Below are positions 24,980-32,971 of a stretch of 64,000 nucleotides of DNA, piece by piece. A program made the position numbers and the translations under genes. Source of the stretch: Janthinobacterium sp. 1_2014MBL_MicDiv (GTDB lineage Bacteria > Pseudomonadota > Gammaproteobacteria > Burkholderiales > Burkholderiaceae_D). The notes beneath the pieces were generated by a model that saw only the letters and a program-made list of their open reading frames with translations, did not search any database and was not told the origin of the DNA. The stretch covers positions 2,852,001 through 2,916,000 of the forward strand of contig NZ_CP011319.1 of the NCBI RefSeq assembly GCF_001865675.1. The letters run 5' to 3'. Every line of letters begins with the position of its first letter. Position 1 is the first letter of the stretch.

Positions 24980-26574
24980 CGCGAAGGCCAGCGCCGGGCC
25001 ACGCGCCCCAGGGTAGCAGCCATGGTGGCGACAGCCACGGCGGCGATGCCGGCGCCTTGGCCAGCTATGCGGCGCGCATCGAGGCGCTGGCGCTGGAGGC
25101 GGGCCTGGTGTTTCCCCGCGTCGATTTCGAGCTCGTACCCGACAGTTTCATGGCTGAAATCGCCATCTATGGCTTGCCTGTGCGCATGCGCCATTGGTCG
25201 TTCGGCGTGCGCTACATCCACCAGCTGGTCCACCAGAAGATGGGCAATTCGCATATCTTCGAAGTCATGTTTCCCGGCGACCCCTGTCATGCGTACATGG
25301 CCGAACATAATTCCGTGGCAGAAAACACCCTCGTCACGGCCCATGTGCTGGGCCATGCGGACTTTGCCAGCCGCAACGAGCTGTTCATCCGCTTCGGCGC
25401 CATGGCGGGCCAGCACATTCTGGAACAAAGCGCGGCGCGCGCGCAGCGCATCGAGACGGCGCTGCAGCATCATGGCCAGGACCAGGTCGAAGCCGTGCTC
25501 GACGCGGCGCTCGCCCTCGAACAGCACGTGGACATCCATGCCGCCCTGCATCGCCCACCCTACCCCGATGCGCCGGACGCGTCCGCTGCCACCGCACCTG
25601 CCTGGCGCCACGGCCCTGCCGCCAGCGGGGGCGCCGGCGATGCCGTTAGCAGTACCGCTGCCGCCCTGCCCGGCCCGTTTGCCCGGCGTTTCCAGCGCTT
25701 GCCGGGCGAAGCGGCCGCGCGCGCGGCGCAGGAGGCGGCGCGGGCGCGGCTGGCGCAGCGTCCGCTGCTGCCGCCCCGGCCCGAGTACGACTTGCTGTGG
25801 TTCATCGCCCATCATGCGCCGGAGATGGCCGATTGGGAACGCGACATTTTCCTGGCCGTGCGCGAAGAGTCGTTTTACTTCTATCCCGTCTATGCCTGCC
25901 AGATCATGAACGAAGGCTGGGCTTCGTACTGGCATGCGCGGTTGCTGCGCGAGGCAGATTTTTTGCCGCCGGAACTGTATCTGTCCGCCATCAAGTCCCA
26001 TTCGGACGTGGTGCGCCCGTATGCGGGCGAGCATCAACTGGCGCTGGCCGTCAATCCCTACCACCTGGGTTTTTGCATGTGGGAACAGATCATCGAACGC
26101 GAAGGATTGGCGCGCGCCCGTCAAATTTGCCAGGAAGACGATGATTTCAGTTTCATCCGCAATTATCTCGATGCGGAACTGGCCGACCGCCTGGGCCTGT
26201 TCGTGCATGAAAGCCGGCGCGATGGCGAAACGCGGCTGGCCAGCCGCGAGCTGCCATCGATCCGCGAAGCGATCCTGGCGCCCAAATACAATTATGGCGC
26301 ACCCAGCATTGCCATTACCTTGCTGAAAGACGATGGCAGCCTCGTCCTGCGCCACGAACACCAGCGCGATGGCCGTGGCCTCGACCTGGAACAGGCGGAA
26401 CGGGTGCTGGCCTACATCGCCCGCGTCTGGCGCCGCCCCGTCAGCCTGCACACGGCCGACTTCCGCGGCACGCCACGGGTGCTCAACAGCAAGATGGATG
26501 GCACGCCGCCACCGCCCACGGCGCCTCCGTCATCGAGGCCAGCGCCACCAGCGGCCGCGTCGCCTCCGCATTAG
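24973..26574 (+). CDS. ycgB: SpoVR family protein (YcgB)
   Basis: The 533-residue protein has the conserved SpoVR core: YPVYACQIMNEGWASYWH, ESFYFYP and LAVNPYHLGF motifs. The SpoVR family usually runs about 500-520 residues; here a low-complexity insert at about residues 200-235 (Ala/Pro/Gly-rich) and a Pro-rich C-terminal tail add length. ATG 24973 overlaps the yeaH stop. In Bacillus SpoVR affects spore cortex formation, but in non-sporulating proteobacteria it accompanies PrkA/YeaH, with a stress role. Enzymatic activity is unknown. Confidence 0.93.
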   Translation: MLTRRPAPGHAPQGSSHGGDSHGGDAGALASYAARIEALALEAGLVFPRVDFELVPDSFMAEIAIYGLPVRMRHWSFGVRYIHQLVHQKMGNSHIFEVMFPGDPCHAYMAEHNSVAENTLVTAHVLGHADFASRNELFIRFGAMAGQHILEQSAARAQRIETALQHHGQDQVEAVLDAALALEQHVDIHAALHRPPYPDAPDASAATAPAWRHGPAASGGAGDAVSSTAAALPGPFARRFQRLPGEAAARAAQEAARARLAQRPLLPPRPEYDLLWFIAHHAPEMADWERDIFLAVREESFYFYPVYACQIMNEGWASYWHARLLREADFLPPELYLSAIKSHSDVVRPYAGEHQLALAVNPYHLGFCMWEQIIEREGLARARQICQEDDDFSFIRNYLDAELADRLGLFVHESRRDGETRLASRELPSIREAILAPKYNYGAPSIAITLLKDDGSLVLRHEHQRDGRGLDLEQAERVLAYIARVWRRPVSLHTADFRGTPRVLNSKMDGTPPPPTAPPSSRPAPPAAASPPH

Positions 26575-26611
26575 CATTAGCATGGCGCCGTCGCGGCCAG
26601 AATGCGGCGCT

Positions 26612-26651
26612 GCAGCGTTGGCGCGGGAAGGCCGGCCGGCGCCAACGCTGC
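26612..26651. repeat. 13-bp perfect inverted repeat (hairpin)
   Basis: GCAGCGTTGGCGC (26612-26624) and GCGCCAACGCTGC (26639-26651) are exact reverse complements around a 14-base loop. It lies 38 bases past the spoVR stop and may end the prkA operon transcript, though no T-run follows on either strand. Confidence 0.65.
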
Positions 26652-26968
26652 CGCAAGCGTGGTCCGGTATCTCCACGGCCAGTCTGTGGCAGTAATGGCA
26701 GGCTGATGCATCGGTAAGGGGAGAAGCGCGCTAGCCCCAGGCGCTACGAGCGGAGCGGTTCGTGGCGATACGGATGATCTTGCCGCTGGCGAACAGTTAC
26801 GGATTACGGCTGCGATTTCTGTGCGCCCGCCTGCGCCATGGCTGGCAAGCTTGCCTGGGTAGTTGCCTGGGTAGTTGTCTGCGTCGTTGGCTACATCGTT
26901 ATCTGTTGAGCTGTCTGTTGATTTGTCTGTGAAATCGCCTGATTTACGTGCGGCTTGGCCTGTCTTGT

Positions 26969-27016
26969 CTGTTGATTCGCCTGTTGATTCGCCTGTTGAT
27001 TCGCCTGTTGATAGGC
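26969..27016. repeat. 12-bp tandem repeat, about four copies
   Basis: Unit CTGTTGATTCGC occurs three times exactly (26969-26980, 26981-26992, 26993-27004) followed by a variant CTGTTGATAGGC (27005-27016). Degenerate relatives (CTGTTGATTTGT, CTGTTGAGCTGT) extend upstream to about 26905, and TTGCCTGGGTAG is doubled near 26860-26880. The arrangement is a minisatellite-like tract, likely variable between strains. Confidence 0.8.
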
Positions 27017-27211
27017 CTGCATTTAGGCCTGTATTGCCTGCCAATTGTCTGTATTTGCTGTGGATTCCCCGGCTCCATGGGCTTGATCATTGCCTGCTCC
27101 GGGGGCTGACGACGCAGGGTGCCGGGCTGGCGACGCGCGGGTTTCCGGGGCAAACGCGTGCAGCGCAGAAAATTGCACCCTGGCTGGCGACGTGGAAAGG
27201 GAGGCCGCGAC

Positions 27212-28498
27212 TTACACGGCGGTGCGCTGCGTGGCAGCAGGCAAGCCCCCCGGCGCCGTGGCCTGCGCCGCGTACCAGGCGATAGTCTCCTGCAAGCCTT
27301 GTGCCAGGTCGTGCGTGGGCATGTAGCCGAGCAGACGGGCCGCCTTGGCGATGTCGGCCTGCGAGTGGCGCACGTCGCCGGGGCGAAATTCGCCATATTG
27401 GGGCGCCAGCGGCACGTGCTGCGGACAGATGGCTAGCAGCATGCGCTGCATGGTGGCGTGCAGCTGCGTCAGGCTGGTGCGGGCGTTGACGGCCACGTTG
27501 TAGACCTGGTTGACGGCGGCCGGGTCGGCGCACGTGGCGGCCAGGATATTCGCCTGCACGGCATTATTCACGAAGCAAAAGTCGCGGCTGGTGGCGCCGT
27601 CGCCGTGGATCTGCACGGGCTGGTTCGCCAGCATGGCCGCGATCCAGCGCGGTATCACGGCCGCATAGGCGCCCAGCGGATCTTGCCTTGGGCCAAAGAC
27701 ATTGAAATAGCGCAAGCCCACGGCCCGGGTGGCGTAGCAACGCGCATACACGTGTGCGTACAGTTCGTCGATATATTTGCTCAGCGCATACGGCGACAGC
27801 GGTGCGCCGATATGCTGCTCCACTTTCGGCAAGGCCGGGTGGTCGCCGTAGGTCGCGCTCGAGGCCGCATACACGAAGCGCTGCACGCCGGCGGCGCGCG
27901 CGGCGGCCAGCATGTTGAGAAAGCCGCCGACATTGACGGCATGGCACAGCAAGGGGTCTTCCAGCGAGCGCGAGACGGAGCCGAGCGCCGCCTGGTGCAA
28001 CACATAATCGATGCCGTCGCAGGCGGCGGCGCAGGCCGGCAACTCGCGGATATCGGCTTCGAGGAAGTCGCAGCGCCGCCACGCCTCTTCGCCCACGCTG
28101 GCGCGTACTTGCTCGAGATTATGCCGGTGCCCCGTCATGAAATTGTCGAGGCCGCGCACCTGCTGGCCCAGCTTCAGCAGGGTTTCCATCAGGTGCGAGC
28201 CGATGAATCCGGCCGCGCCTGTGACGAGCCAGCGTCGCGGCGCCTGCCCCAGCCCGGCGCAAGCCTGCGCATAGGCGGCAGCTCCCGCGCCGGCGCCGCT
28301 GGCCGCGGCCGCGCCGGCAACAGCGGCGGCACCGGCACTGGCCGCAACAGGGGTCGCGCTGGCCTCCCCCACTGCGGCGGCTGCGGGACCGGCAGCGCCG
28401 GCAATGCCGGCAATGCCGCCCCCTGCGGCGCCCGGTGCCCGGGAGTCCTCGCCGCGCGCCGGCAGCGGGCCGGCCGCAATGCATTGCGGGGCCGCCAT
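27212..28498 (-). CDS. tviC: UDP-N-acetylhexosamine/uronic acid 4-epimerase (TviC/WbpP type)
   Basis: The 428-residue SDR enzyme has the NAD-binding motif GAAGFIGSHL and the active-site motif SPYALSKYIDE (YxxxK) with a preceding Ser in ASSATYG. TviC/WbpP enzymes epimerise UDP-GlcNAc(A) to UDP-GalNAc(A). An unusual Ala/Gly-rich extension of about 85 residues precedes the Rossmann fold; the family normally starts about 15-20 residues before it. ATG 28498 overlaps the dehydrogenase stop as TGATG, so coupling supports this start over GTG 28510. With the dehydrogenase it should supply an aminouronic sugar for the polysaccharide. Confidence 0.85.
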   Translation of the reverse strand: MAAPQCIAAGPLPARGEDSRAPGAAGGGIAGIAGAAGPAAAAVGEASATPVAASAGAAAVAGAAAASGAGAGAAAYAQACAGLGQAPRRWLVTGAAGFIGSHLMETLLKLGQQVRGLDNFMTGHRHNLEQVRASVGEEAWRRCDFLEADIRELPACAAACDGIDYVLHQAALGSVSRSLEDPLLCHAVNVGGFLNMLAAARAAGVQRFVYAASSATYGDHPALPKVEQHIGAPLSPYALSKYIDELYAHVYARCYATRAVGLRYFNVFGPRQDPLGAYAAVIPRWIAAMLANQPVQIHGDGATSRDFCFVNNAVQANILAATCADPAAVNQVYNVAVNARTSLTQLHATMQRMLLAICPQHVPLAPQYGEFRPGDVRHSQADIAKAARLLGYMPTHDLAQGLQETIAWYAAQATAPGGLPAATQRTAV

Positions 28499-29790
28499 CA
28501 CAGCCGCCACACGTGCAAGCCAGCCTCTTCCAGCGGACGCGGGTCGAAATGCGACTTGATGTCGATGAAACAGCCGTTTTCCACCACCTTGGCCTGGTAA
28601 TCGGCCAGCGGCCGGGCCAGCAGCGCCTGGTGCGACACGGCGCTGATGATGGCTTGCGCCTGCGGCAGCTGCTCCCAGCTTTCCAGCGTCAGGCCGTACT
28701 CTTCCAGCGCTTCGCGGCCGTCGGCGACGGGGTCGTGCACATGCACCTGCACGCCGTACGATTGCAGTTCATGGATCATGTCGACCACCTTCGAATTGCG
28801 CAGATCGGGGCAGTTTTCCTTGAACGTCAGGCCCAGCACGTTGACGTGCGAACCTTTCAGCTTGAAGCCGGCGCGCACCATTTCCTTGATGGTTTTTTCC
28901 GCCACGAACTTGGCCATGCCGTCGTTGATGCGGCGCCCGGCCAGGATCACGTGCGGGTGGTAACCGAGCATTTCCGCCTTGTGCGTCAGGTAATAAGGGT
29001 CGACGCCGATGCAGTGGCCGCCCACCAGGCCGGGCCGGAATGGCAGGAAATTCCATTTCGTGCCGGCCGCCTGCAGCACTTCCAGGGTGTCGATGCCGAT
29101 GCGGTCGAAGATGATGGCCAGCTCGTTCATCAGCGCGATATTCAGGTCCCGCTGCGTGTTTTCGATGACTTTCGCCGCTTCCGCCACGCGGATGCTGGAG
29201 GCCCTGTGCACGCCGGCCCCGACCACGCCTTCGTACAGGCGCGCCACTTGCTCGAGCGTCCCGGCATCGTCGCCGGAGACCACCTTGCGGATGCTGTGCA
29301 GGGTGTGCGCCCTGTCGCCGGGGTTGATGCGCTCGGGCGAGAAGCCCACGTGAAAATCCTCCTTCCAGCGCAATCCCGAATGCTGTTCCAGCAAGGGGAT
29401 GCAGATGTCCTCGGTGGCGCCCGGATACACGGTCGATTCGTAGATGACGGTGGCGCCGCGCCGCATGTGGCGGCCGACGGCGGCGCTGGCGCCGGCCAGC
29501 GCGGAAAAATCGGGATTATGCGCGGCGTCGACGGGCGTGGGCACGGCGACGACGATGAAATCGGCCAGTTGCAGCTCGGCCGGGTCGCAGCCCACGCTCA
29601 GCCACTGCGCGGCGCGCAGCTGCTCCGTGCTCACCTCGCCCGTCGGGTCGATGCAATTGCGGTAGCTTTCCACCTTGCGCGCCGACAAGTCAAAGCCGAT
29701 GGTGCGCTGGCGCGTGCCGAACGCGACGGCCAGCTGCAAGCCCACATAGCCCAGTCCCACCACCGCCACCACGCCCGCGTTGCTGTCCAT
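28498..29790 (-). CDS. tviB: UDP-N-acetylglucosamine 6-dehydrogenase (TviB/WbpO type)
   Basis: The 430-residue nucleotide-sugar dehydrogenase starts MDSNAGVVAVVGLGYVGLQL, with the NAD-binding GxGxxG at the N-terminus. The catalytic Cys lies in GGHCIGVDPYYL, and the C-terminal UDP-binding domain contains NVLGLTFKENCPDLRN. The TviB/WbpO subgroup oxidises UDP-GlcNAc or UDP-GalNAc to the uronic acid using two NAD+. ATG 29790 has GGAG upstream; in-frame codons further upstream lack it. It is first in a two-gene operon divergent from prsT. Confidence 0.88.
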   Translation of the reverse strand: MDSNAGVVAVVGLGYVGLQLAVAFGTRQRTIGFDLSARKVESYRNCIDPTGEVSTEQLRAAQWLSVGCDPAELQLADFIVVAVPTPVDAAHNPDFSALAGASAAVGRHMRRGATVIYESTVYPGATEDICIPLLEQHSGLRWKEDFHVGFSPERINPGDRAHTLHSIRKVVSGDDAGTLEQVARLYEGVVGAGVHRASSIRVAEAAKVIENTQRDLNIALMNELAIIFDRIGIDTLEVLQAAGTKWNFLPFRPGLVGGHCIGVDPYYLTHKAEMLGYHPHVILAGRRINDGMAKFVAEKTIKEMVRAGFKLKGSHVNVLGLTFKENCPDLRNSKVVDMIHELQSYGVQVHVHDPVADGREALEEYGLTLESWEQLPQAQAIISAVSHQALLARPLADYQAKVVENGCFIDIKSHFDPRPLEEAGLHVWRL

Positions 29791-30184
29791 GATATGTGCT
29801 CCGTATGGTTGCGGCCAGACTGTCGCCGTCCGGGAAATTCTACGGTCGCGGCACCGGCCATTCTTGAGCGGGAACAAGAAACCGGGCGTGGCCACGGTGG
29901 CGGCCGCGCCCATTCGCCAGCCTGTTGAGCGCAATCAAGGAGGCCGGCGGCCATCTTTTTAAGCTAGGACCTGTCGCTGCAGACAAGGCCCGCCTTGCCG
30001 GCGCACCGGCAAGGCAGCCAGGACGCGGACAGCTCCGCAGCAACAGGCCGCGCAGGATCGTGTCCTGGCCGCCGGCGGCTGGAGGCAAGGTGCCGCGCGC
30101 CGCCGCAAGCAGGACAACAGAGCAATGCAGGGGGCTTGCCGGCTCCCGGCCCATCGCACGTGCACGCGTTTACCGGAGACTTCC
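29791..30184. other. Divergent intergenic region tviB / prsT
   Basis: These 394 bases separate two divergent operons of the polysaccharide locus. CCTTGCCGG (29993-30001) and CCGGCAAGG (30006-30014) form a perfect 9-bp hairpin with loop CGCA. GGAG at 30175-30178 is the prsT ribosome site. I looked for sigma-54 elements, since exosortase loci are often under PrsK/PrsR control, and found none with correct GG-N10-GC spacing. Confidence 0.45.
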
Positions 30185-32968
30185 ATGGCCCGTCCCTTCC
30201 CGCCCTGCCTTTCCCGCCTGCCTGCCGCCGCGCTGTGCTGCGCCCTGCTGTTGCCGGCCCTGACGGGCTGCCATGGCACGCAAGACAGTGCATCCCTGCT
30301 GGCCGACGCGCAGCAGTACCGCCAGAAGGGCGAGGCGCGGGCCGCCATCATCCAGCTGAAGAACCTGCTGCAAAAGGAACCGGAAAACGCGGCCGCGCGG
30401 CTGCTGCTGGGCAGTATCTATCTCGACACGGGCGAGGCGCTGTCGGCGGAGAAAGAATTGCGCAAGGCAAAATCGCTGGGCCTTACCCAGCAGCAGGTGA
30501 TGCCGCTGCTGGGCAAGTCCTGGCTGATGCTGGGCCAGTTCGACAAGGTGCTGGCCGAGGTCGCCGACGATGCGGCCCAGCCGCCATCCGTGCAGGCCCT
30601 GCGCGGCGACGCCCTGCTGGCCCTGGGCCGGCAGGACGCGGCGCGCACCTTATATACGCGCATGCTCGACGGCCATCCCGGCCAGGTGGAAGCGCTGCTG
30701 GGCCTGGCGCGCATCGCGGCGCTGGAACAGCAGCTGACGGCCGCCGAGCTGCTGCTGGCGCAGGCGTTAAAGTCCGCGCCGGCCAGCCTCGACGCCTTGC
30801 GCCTGCAGGGCGACCTGCAGCGGTTGCAGGGCAAGAACGGGGCCGCGCGCCTGGCCTACCAGCAGATACTCAAACTGAAACCCGGCGATACGCAGGCGCA
30901 TATCGACCTCGCCAACCTCGACATCGTGGAAGGCCGCTTTGCGGAAGCGGCGGCGCGGCTGGCCACGGCGCGCAGGTCGGCGCCCGGCAGCCTGGGCCTG
31001 CTGCAGGCGCAGGCGCTGCTCGATTTTCGCCAGGGCAAGCACAAGGCCGCCCTGCAAGCGTTGCAGCTGGTGCTCAAGGCCGCGCCCGAGCACATGCCGT
31101 CCATCTTGCTGGCCGGCGCCGTGCAACTGGCGCTCGGTTCGCCGCAACTGGCGGAGAGCTACCTGCGGCGCTTCCTGGCCGTGTATCCGCAGCATCTGTA
31201 TGCCGTCAAGATGATGGCCTCGATCGAATTGATGCGCGGCAAGACCGATGCGGCCATCGACCTGCTGCTGCCCGTGCTGACGGCCTTTCCCGAGGACGTG
31301 GAATTGCTGTCGCTGGCCGGCGAGGCGCATTTGCGGGCGCGCCGCTACGACAAGGCCACGGCGTATTTTGAGAAGGCCAGCACGCTGGCGCCGGACACGG
31401 CCAAGCTGCATGCGGCGCTGGGCATCAGCCGCCTGGGCATGGGCGAAAACAGCCGCGCCATCAACGAGCTGGAGCGGGCAAGCATGCTCGACAAGAGCAC
31501 GCCGCAGGCGGGCACCATGCTGGTGATGACCCTGCTGCGCAACAAGCAGAACGACAAGGCCCTGGCCAGCGTAAAGTTGATGGAAGAGCAGCAAAAAGGC
31601 ACGAATCCCGTGCTGCTGAACCTGAAAGGCGGCGTTTACCTGGCGCTGCGCGACGTGCGGGCCGCGCGCGCCAGTTTCGAGCAGGCATTGGAGATGGACC
31701 CCGTCTACCTGCCGGCCCTGAACAACCTGGCGCAGATCGACCTGGCCGAGAAAAAACCCGAGCGGGCCAAGCTGCGCTTCGAGCAGGCACTGGCGAAGTC
31801 GCCGAAAAATGCCGACCTGTGCGCGGCGCTGGCCAAGCTGGCCGCCTCGCAGGGCAAGACGGACGAGGCGCGGCGCTGGCTCGAGCGGGCCCACCGCGAC
31901 AATCCCGACGCCGTCGCGCCAGCCCTGCTGCTCAGCAATTTTTACCTGAAGACGGGCGCGGCGGACAAGGCGCTGGAGCTGGCGCGCACCTTGCAGACGG
32001 GCCATCCCGGTGACGCCGATGCGCTGGCCCTGCGCGCGCAGGTGGAATACAGTGCCGGCCAGGCGCCGGCGGCGCTCGACAGCTACAGCAAGCTGGCCAG
32101 CGTGCAAACCGCCTCGGCCCCCCTGCAGATGCGCATCGCCAGCCTGCACCTGGCGTTGGGAGACCATGCAAGCGCCTTGCAAGCCGTGCGGCGGGCACAG
32201 GCGCTCGACCCCACCTTGCTCGACGCGCAAGTGATCGAAGTGGCCATGCTGCTGTCGCTGAACCGCCAGCGTGAAGCGCTGGCCGTGGCACGCAAGGTGC
32301 AGCAACAGCAGCCGAAGCTGGCGGCCGGCTACAAGCTCGAAGGCGACGTGCTGATGGAGCAGAAGCTGCCGCAGCAAGCCGTCAAGCTGTACGAACATGC
32401 GTTCCAGCTCAGCAAGATCGGCCCGCTGCAAGTGCAGCTGTACCGCGCCCTGCAGGCGGCCGGCCAGGAACGCGAGGCCGACACGCGCATGGCGGCCTGG
32501 CTGAACGAGCATCCGGACGACTTGCCCACACGTACTTACCTGGCCGGCACCAAGCTGATGGCCAAGCAATACGGCGCGGCCATCGAGCAATTCCAGTACA
32601 TCGTTGCCAGGGACAAGGATAATGTAGTGGCGCTGAACGACCTGGCCTGGGCTTACCAGCAGGAAAAGGATGGGCGCGCGCAGGCCACGGCCGAGCAGGC
32701 GTTCAAGCTGGCGCCGGGGAATCCTTCCGTGCTCGACACCCTGGGCTGGATCGTGCTGGAGCAAGGCGATGTGAAACGCGCCACGCTGCTGCTGCGCAAG
32801 GCGGCAGGGCTGGCGCCGAAGGCAACGGAAATCCAGTACCACCTGGGCGTGGCGCTGGCGAAGTCGGGCGACAAGCCGGGCGCGCGCCAGCAACTGGAAC
32901 AGCTGCTGGCCGCCAACAAGGACTTTCCACAGCGGGCCGAGGCGCAGGCCTTGCTGACCCGGCTCTAG
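30185..32968 (+). CDS. prsT: PEP-CTERM system TPR lipoprotein PrsT
   Basis: The 927-residue protein has a lipoprotein signal (lipobox LTGC near residue 28) and then about 20 tetratricopeptide repeats through to the C-terminus. Length and layout match PrsT (TIGR02917), a scaffold protein tied to XrtA loci. It probably sits in the periplasm, anchored to a membrane, and organises polymerisation or export. ATG 30185 is preferred to an upstream in-frame ATG because of GGAG at 30175-30178 and the signal sequence. It opens a plus-strand operon with the polymerase and an S1C protease. Confidence 0.92.
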   Translation: MARPFPPCLSRLPAAALCCALLLPALTGCHGTQDSASLLADAQQYRQKGEARAAIIQLKNLLQKEPENAAARLLLGSIYLDTGEALSAEKELRKAKSLGLTQQQVMPLLGKSWLMLGQFDKVLAEVADDAAQPPSVQALRGDALLALGRQDAARTLYTRMLDGHPGQVEALLGLARIAALEQQLTAAELLLAQALKSAPASLDALRLQGDLQRLQGKNGAARLAYQQILKLKPGDTQAHIDLANLDIVEGRFAEAAARLATARRSAPGSLGLLQAQALLDFRQGKHKAALQALQLVLKAAPEHMPSILLAGAVQLALGSPQLAESYLRRFLAVYPQHLYAVKMMASIELMRGKTDAAIDLLLPVLTAFPEDVELLSLAGEAHLRARRYDKATAYFEKASTLAPDTAKLHAALGISRLGMGENSRAINELERASMLDKSTPQAGTMLVMTLLRNKQNDKALASVKLMEEQQKGTNPVLLNLKGGVYLALRDVRAARASFEQALEMDPVYLPALNNLAQIDLAEKKPERAKLRFEQALAKSPKNADLCAALAKLAASQGKTDEARRWLERAHRDNPDAVAPALLLSNFYLKTGAADKALELARTLQTGHPGDADALALRAQVEYSAGQAPAALDSYSKLASVQTASAPLQMRIASLHLALGDHASALQAVRRAQALDPTLLDAQVIEVAMLLSLNRQREALAVARKVQQQQPKLAAGYKLEGDVLMEQKLPQQAVKLYEHAFQLSKIGPLQVQLYRALQAAGQEREADTRMAAWLNEHPDDLPTRTYLAGTKLMAKQYGAAIEQFQYIVARDKDNVVALNDLAWAYQQEKDGRAQATAEQAFKLAPGNPSVLDTLGWIVLEQGDVKRATLLLRKAAGLAPKATEIQYHLGVALAKSGDKPGARQQLEQLLAANKDFPQRAEAQALLTRL

Positions 32969-32971
32969 GCC

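Larger units (their letters stand above)
26575..27211. other. Non-coding region with repeats between spoVR and the polysaccharide locus
   Basis: These 637 bases hold a 13-bp perfect inverted repeat (26612-26651) and a tract of short CTGTTGA/TTGCCTG-like repeats (about 26850-27045). The only long frame, on the minus strand at 26577-27044, is made of these repeats plus Ala/Pro-rich sequence and has no recognisable domain. No promoter was identified with confidence. Confidence 0.5.

Noticed and set aside
26969..27016. Possible CRISPR-like array
   Set aside because: The repeat is only 12 bp, directly tandem without spacers, and no cas genes are present.
26577..27044. 155-codon minus-strand frame with STGE repeats
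   Set aside because: The repeats come from the 12-bp DNA tandem repeat; the rest is low-complexity, and no ribosome site or domain is seen.
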